The notes under the pieces were generated by a model, which was not told where the DNA came from, searched no databases, and worked only from the letters and a program-made list of their open reading frames with translations. Positions 61,807-64,000 of a stretch of DNA of 64,000 nt are shown here, one piece after another (within the stretch, counting starts at the first letter, position 1; each line of letters starts with the position of its first letter). A program made the translations under genes and the position numbers. The stretch spans positions 14,551-78,550 of the forward strand of contig CAAGBS010000047.1 of assembly GCA_900768125.1 (NCBI GenBank), given 5' to 3'. The stretch is from Oscillospiraceae bacterium. Its GTDB lineage: Bacteria > Bacillota > Clostridia > Oscillospirales > Ruminococcaceae.

Positions 61807-62625
61807 ATGACTAAAATACTTGTTCTGATTTCTGCGGTGATTTATTTTACAGCCTGTACAATAAAGACAACGGAAAAGTTGACTGATGTAAAACATCCGT
61901 ATGGTGTTTTTATCGGAGCAGAAAAGGAAAAACTGTTGTCGCTAAACAACTATGACGTTCTTGTTATTGATGCAGAATTATTGACAGCCGAGAACATTGA
62001 TGTGATACACCAAAACGGAAACAACGAGATATACTCCTATCTTAATATTGGTTCAGTAGAAGACTTTCGCAGCTATTACGAAGAATTTTTGCCTTTTACC
62101 ATAGGCGAATACGAGGATTGGGATAATGAAAAGTGGATAGATGTATCATCAGAAAAATGGCAGACACACATCGTTGAAGCAGCGGATGAACTGGTGGATA
62201 AGGGAGTTTCAGGACTATTTGTGGATAATACCGATGTTTACTATGCATTTCACGAGCAGAAAATATACAATGCGTTACTAGATATTTTCAACGCTTTTAC
62301 TGAAAAAGGAATAAAGGTAATTGTGAATGGCGGCGATGTGTTTATAAGTGAAGTAATAAATAATTGCTCTATCCCAACTTGCATAAATGCGGTTAATCAG
62401 GAAACCGTATTTACATCAATAAATTTCGATGATAAATCCTTTGGCGAAAATAATTGGGAGAATAGAGAGTATTTTATTGAATATCTTAATGTCTGCAAAC
62501 AAAACGGTATGGATGTTTTTCTTATTGAATATGGCGCAAACGATATACTGAGGGAAAAGGTCATGGATTACTGCAATGAAAATGATTATGTATGCTATTT
62601 TGCTGACTCTTTGGCGCTTGATTGA
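61807..62625 (+). CDS. GH114/TM1410-like endo-alpha-1,4-polygalactosaminidase-fold lipoprotein
   Basis: A 272-residue lipoprotein. The start is ATG at 61807 after AGGAG; the signal peptide ends FTAC, with C17 as lipid anchor. The mature part shows a TIM-barrel glycosidase pattern of the TM1410/GH114 family: YDVLVIDAELLTAENI, YSYLNIGSVEDFRSYY, GVSGLFVDNTDVYYAF, KVIVNGGDVFISEV and VFLIEYGAND. Related enzymes cut galactosaminogalactan-type polymers, but the substrate here is unknown. Codon usage and GC are strikingly AT-rich versus the rest of the window, pointing to horizontal acquisition. Confidence 0.82.
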   Translation: MTKILVLISAVIYFTACTIKTTEKLTDVKHPYGVFIGAEKEKLLSLNNYDVLVIDAELLTAENIDVIHQNGNNEIYSYLNIGSVEDFRSYYEEFLPFTIGEYEDWDNEKWIDVSSEKWQTHIVEAADELVDKGVSGLFVDNTDVYYAFHEQKIYNALLDIFNAFTEKGIKVIVNGGDVFISEVINNCSIPTCINAVNQETVFTSINFDDKSFGENNWENREYFIEYLNVCKQNGMDVFLIEYGANDILREKVMDYCNENDYVCYFADSLALD

Positions 62626-62699
62626 TAAATAGCCATTTCTCAATCAGACATATCTGCCGTAAATTAAGTGATATGCTGTGTTCGTTTTAGCATACTCAG

Positions 62700-63992
62700 C
62701 TGTAATAGTCAATGCAAAAGAGGTAGAGCGGAGCAGAGGATATATCTGTGCCCAGTCCACTTTTTGGTGATGTCCGGCATAGCAAGGTACAGCATCTTGA
62801 ACAGGCTGTCATCTGTCGGGAAAACAGCCTTGGATTTAGTCACCTTACGCAGCTGCCGATTGAAGCCCTCTATGGCATTGGTCGTATAAATCAATCGCCG
62901 AAGCTCCTCCGGGAACTTGAAATATGTGCTGAGATTTGCCCAGTTTTCTCTCCAGGATTTTGAGATCTTAGGATATTTTTTGTCCCAGATTTCAGCGAAA
63001 TCGTCCAGGGCAGCAAGCGCGGACTGCTCGTCAACAGCCTGATAAACCCGCTTCAGATCTGCCATCAGAGCCTTTATATCTTTGTAAGAAACGTATTTGC
63101 TGGAGTTCCTGAGCTGGTGAATTATACAATTCTGAATGTCAGTTTTCGGGAACACAGCCGCTATCGCCTCGCTGAACCCTGTGAGGTTATCTGTGCAGGC
63201 AATGAGAATATCCTCGACCTTTCGATTTTTCAGATTATTCAGCACAGAAGCTCAGAATTTCGCGCTTTCATTCTCGCCGACCCACATTCCGAGCACAGAT
63301 TTCCTGCCTTCAAGATTGACGCCTATCGCTATGTAAACAGCTTTTTTCACTATCTGACCTTCACTGCGAACGTGGTAATGTATTGCGTCCATGAACACTA
63401 CCGCATACACGCTTTCAAGCGGTCTCTGCTGCCATTCCCGCGCCTCGGGAAGTATTTTGTCGGTTATTCGGCTGACCGTTGTGTCCGAGATGTCCATGCC
63501 GTAAATATCCTTAATATGAGCCTGTATATCCGATGTTGTCATTCCCTTGGCGTACATCGAGACTATCTTGCTTTCAATTGTTGTTGAAATGCTGGTTTGG
63601 TTTTTGGGTAGGATCCTCGGTTCAAACTCGCCGTTTCGGTCACGCGGGATATTGACGTCTATCTTTCCCGCGCTTGTTTTCAGGGTTTTCCGGCTATGAC
63701 CGTTTCTGCTGTTTGTTGTTCCTGATTCGGTTCTGGCAGCGTGGTCGTATCTCCCATAACCCAGTGTTTCTTCTAGCTCTGCGTCGAGACTGCCCTCCAG
63801 GAACTCCGCTATCGTTTCCCTGAACAGCCTCTGGATATCCTCCATCCCAGTAACGTTCGCGTTGCTCAGCAGCTCTCGGATCAGCTCTCGTCTTGCCTCT
63901 TCCTCAGGTGTTCTTTTTCTGCCCATTTCTTTTTCCTCCATTCGTTTGCTTTTATTATACACTGTTTATGGAGTTTACACAAGATTTGGGGT
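62700..63992 (-). mobile_element. IS256-family insertion element, broken
   Basis: The element consists of a Mutator/IS256-type transposase gene and a right-end segment with GTTTACACAA (about 63975-63985), a sequence typical of IS256 ends. A matching left inverted repeat was not found near 62640-62700, so the left end seems truncated or is too diverged to see. The edges given are approximate. It sits at the right border of the AT-rich accessory segment. Confidence 0.75.
62709..63926 (-). pseudogene. IS256-family transposase with a nonsense codon and frameshifted end
   Basis: The N-terminal part (MGRKRTPEEEARRELIREL, ETLGYGRYDHA, GKIDVNIPRDRNGEFEP) and the catalytic core with acidic residues in VVFMDAIHYHV, IACTDNLTGF and TNAIEGFNRQLRK are intact. 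At 63252-63254 TGA replaces the tryptophan of the conserved ESAKFW motif, and the frame continues unchanged after it (VLNNLKNRKVEDILIA). Near 62750 a frameshift replaces the usual GHRxDWAQI ending; DWAQIYPLL is readable in the next frame. It is therefore almost certainly inactive. The start is probably ATG at 63926 or 63941. Confidence 0.88.
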
Positions 63993-64000
63993 GGTCTCGC

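Noticed and set aside
63252..63254. TGA recoded as tryptophan in the transposase
   Set aside because: TGA serves as the normal stop in several intact genes here (for example the kinase and xpt), and TGG is used for Trp, so a nonsense mutation is simpler.
1..64000. CRISPR arrays, rRNA, tRNA or prophage genes
   Set aside because: No regularly spaced direct repeats, no rRNA or tRNA-like cloverleaf sequence, and no phage structural genes were recognised in the window.

Overview
The window looks like chromosomal DNA of an anaerobic Firmicute, most likely a Ruminococcus/Oscillospiraceae-type member of Clostridia. The reasons are GC-rich coding DNA with strong TTGACA-17-TATAAT promoters, clostridial gene neighbourhoods (plsX-rnc-radical SAM-smc; infC-rpmI-rplT), a giant two-ATPase-domain 2-hydroxyacyl-CoA dehydratase activase, CotH and CAP-domain surface proteins, and a BMP-type nucleoside ABC transporter beside xpt. 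The species assignment is inference. No rRNA, tRNA, CRISPR array or prophage was seen.

Layout. 1-8.5 kb (minus strand): a tightly overlapping housekeeping run topA-trmFO-plsX-rnc-radical SAM-smc (smc runs off the left edge), preceded by a SpoU-type RNA methyltransferase. 8.6-10 kb: rplT, rpmI and infC, read from a perfect consensus promoter through a leader with a terminator-like hairpin; infC has no ATG, GTG or TTG in the right place and must use an AUC-type start. 10-12.6 kb: an EAL phosphodiesterase and a divergent SLOG/DUF1273 gene. 12.7-19.7 kb: a purine-salvage/transport operon (flavoprotein, xpt, BMP lipoprotein, ABC ATPase, two permeases) with five hairpins between the binding-protein gene and the ATPase gene. 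20-24.5 kb: LysR, EamA exporter, then a membrane Ser/Thr kinase coupled by an ATGA overlap to a small HTH protein. 24.5-31.1 kb: glycosyltransferase, PcrA helicase, SPFH protein and two related CAP-domain secreted proteins. 31.2-44.2 kb: the activase, GNAT, YifB/ComM, aspS, a sigma-like gene with a large membrane protein of unknown function, and a CotH lipoprotein. 44.2-51.5 kb: a MATE exporter behind a leader attenuator (riboswitch candidate), a TetR-ABC efflux cassette with four copies of one palindromic operator, and a PfkB sugar kinase.

51.6-56.3 kb is the most unusual stretch. It is a rhamnose/rhamnoside utilisation locus in advanced decay: remnants of an AraC regulator, a GH3 glycosidase, a GH78 alpha-L-rhamnosidase, two NAD-dependent epimerases (one with a zinc-ribbon tail), rhaB, rhaA and rhaD, each shortened by internal deletions, frameshifts and stops, with gene order still readable. 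Next comes an intact SWIM/SNF2 helicase. 59.5-62.7 kb is AT-rich accessory DNA with a small membrane protein, a UPF0158 protein, a GH114-like lipoprotein and the 3' remnant of a second PfkB kinase. The window ends in a broken IS256-family element with a nonsense codon.

I did not find a clearly new defence or metabolic system. The best candidates for undescribed biology are the kinase-HTH module, the sigma-like/membrane propeller pair, the MATE leader, the four-operator TetR circuit, and the decayed rhamnose locus with its loop-inverted terminator duplicate.
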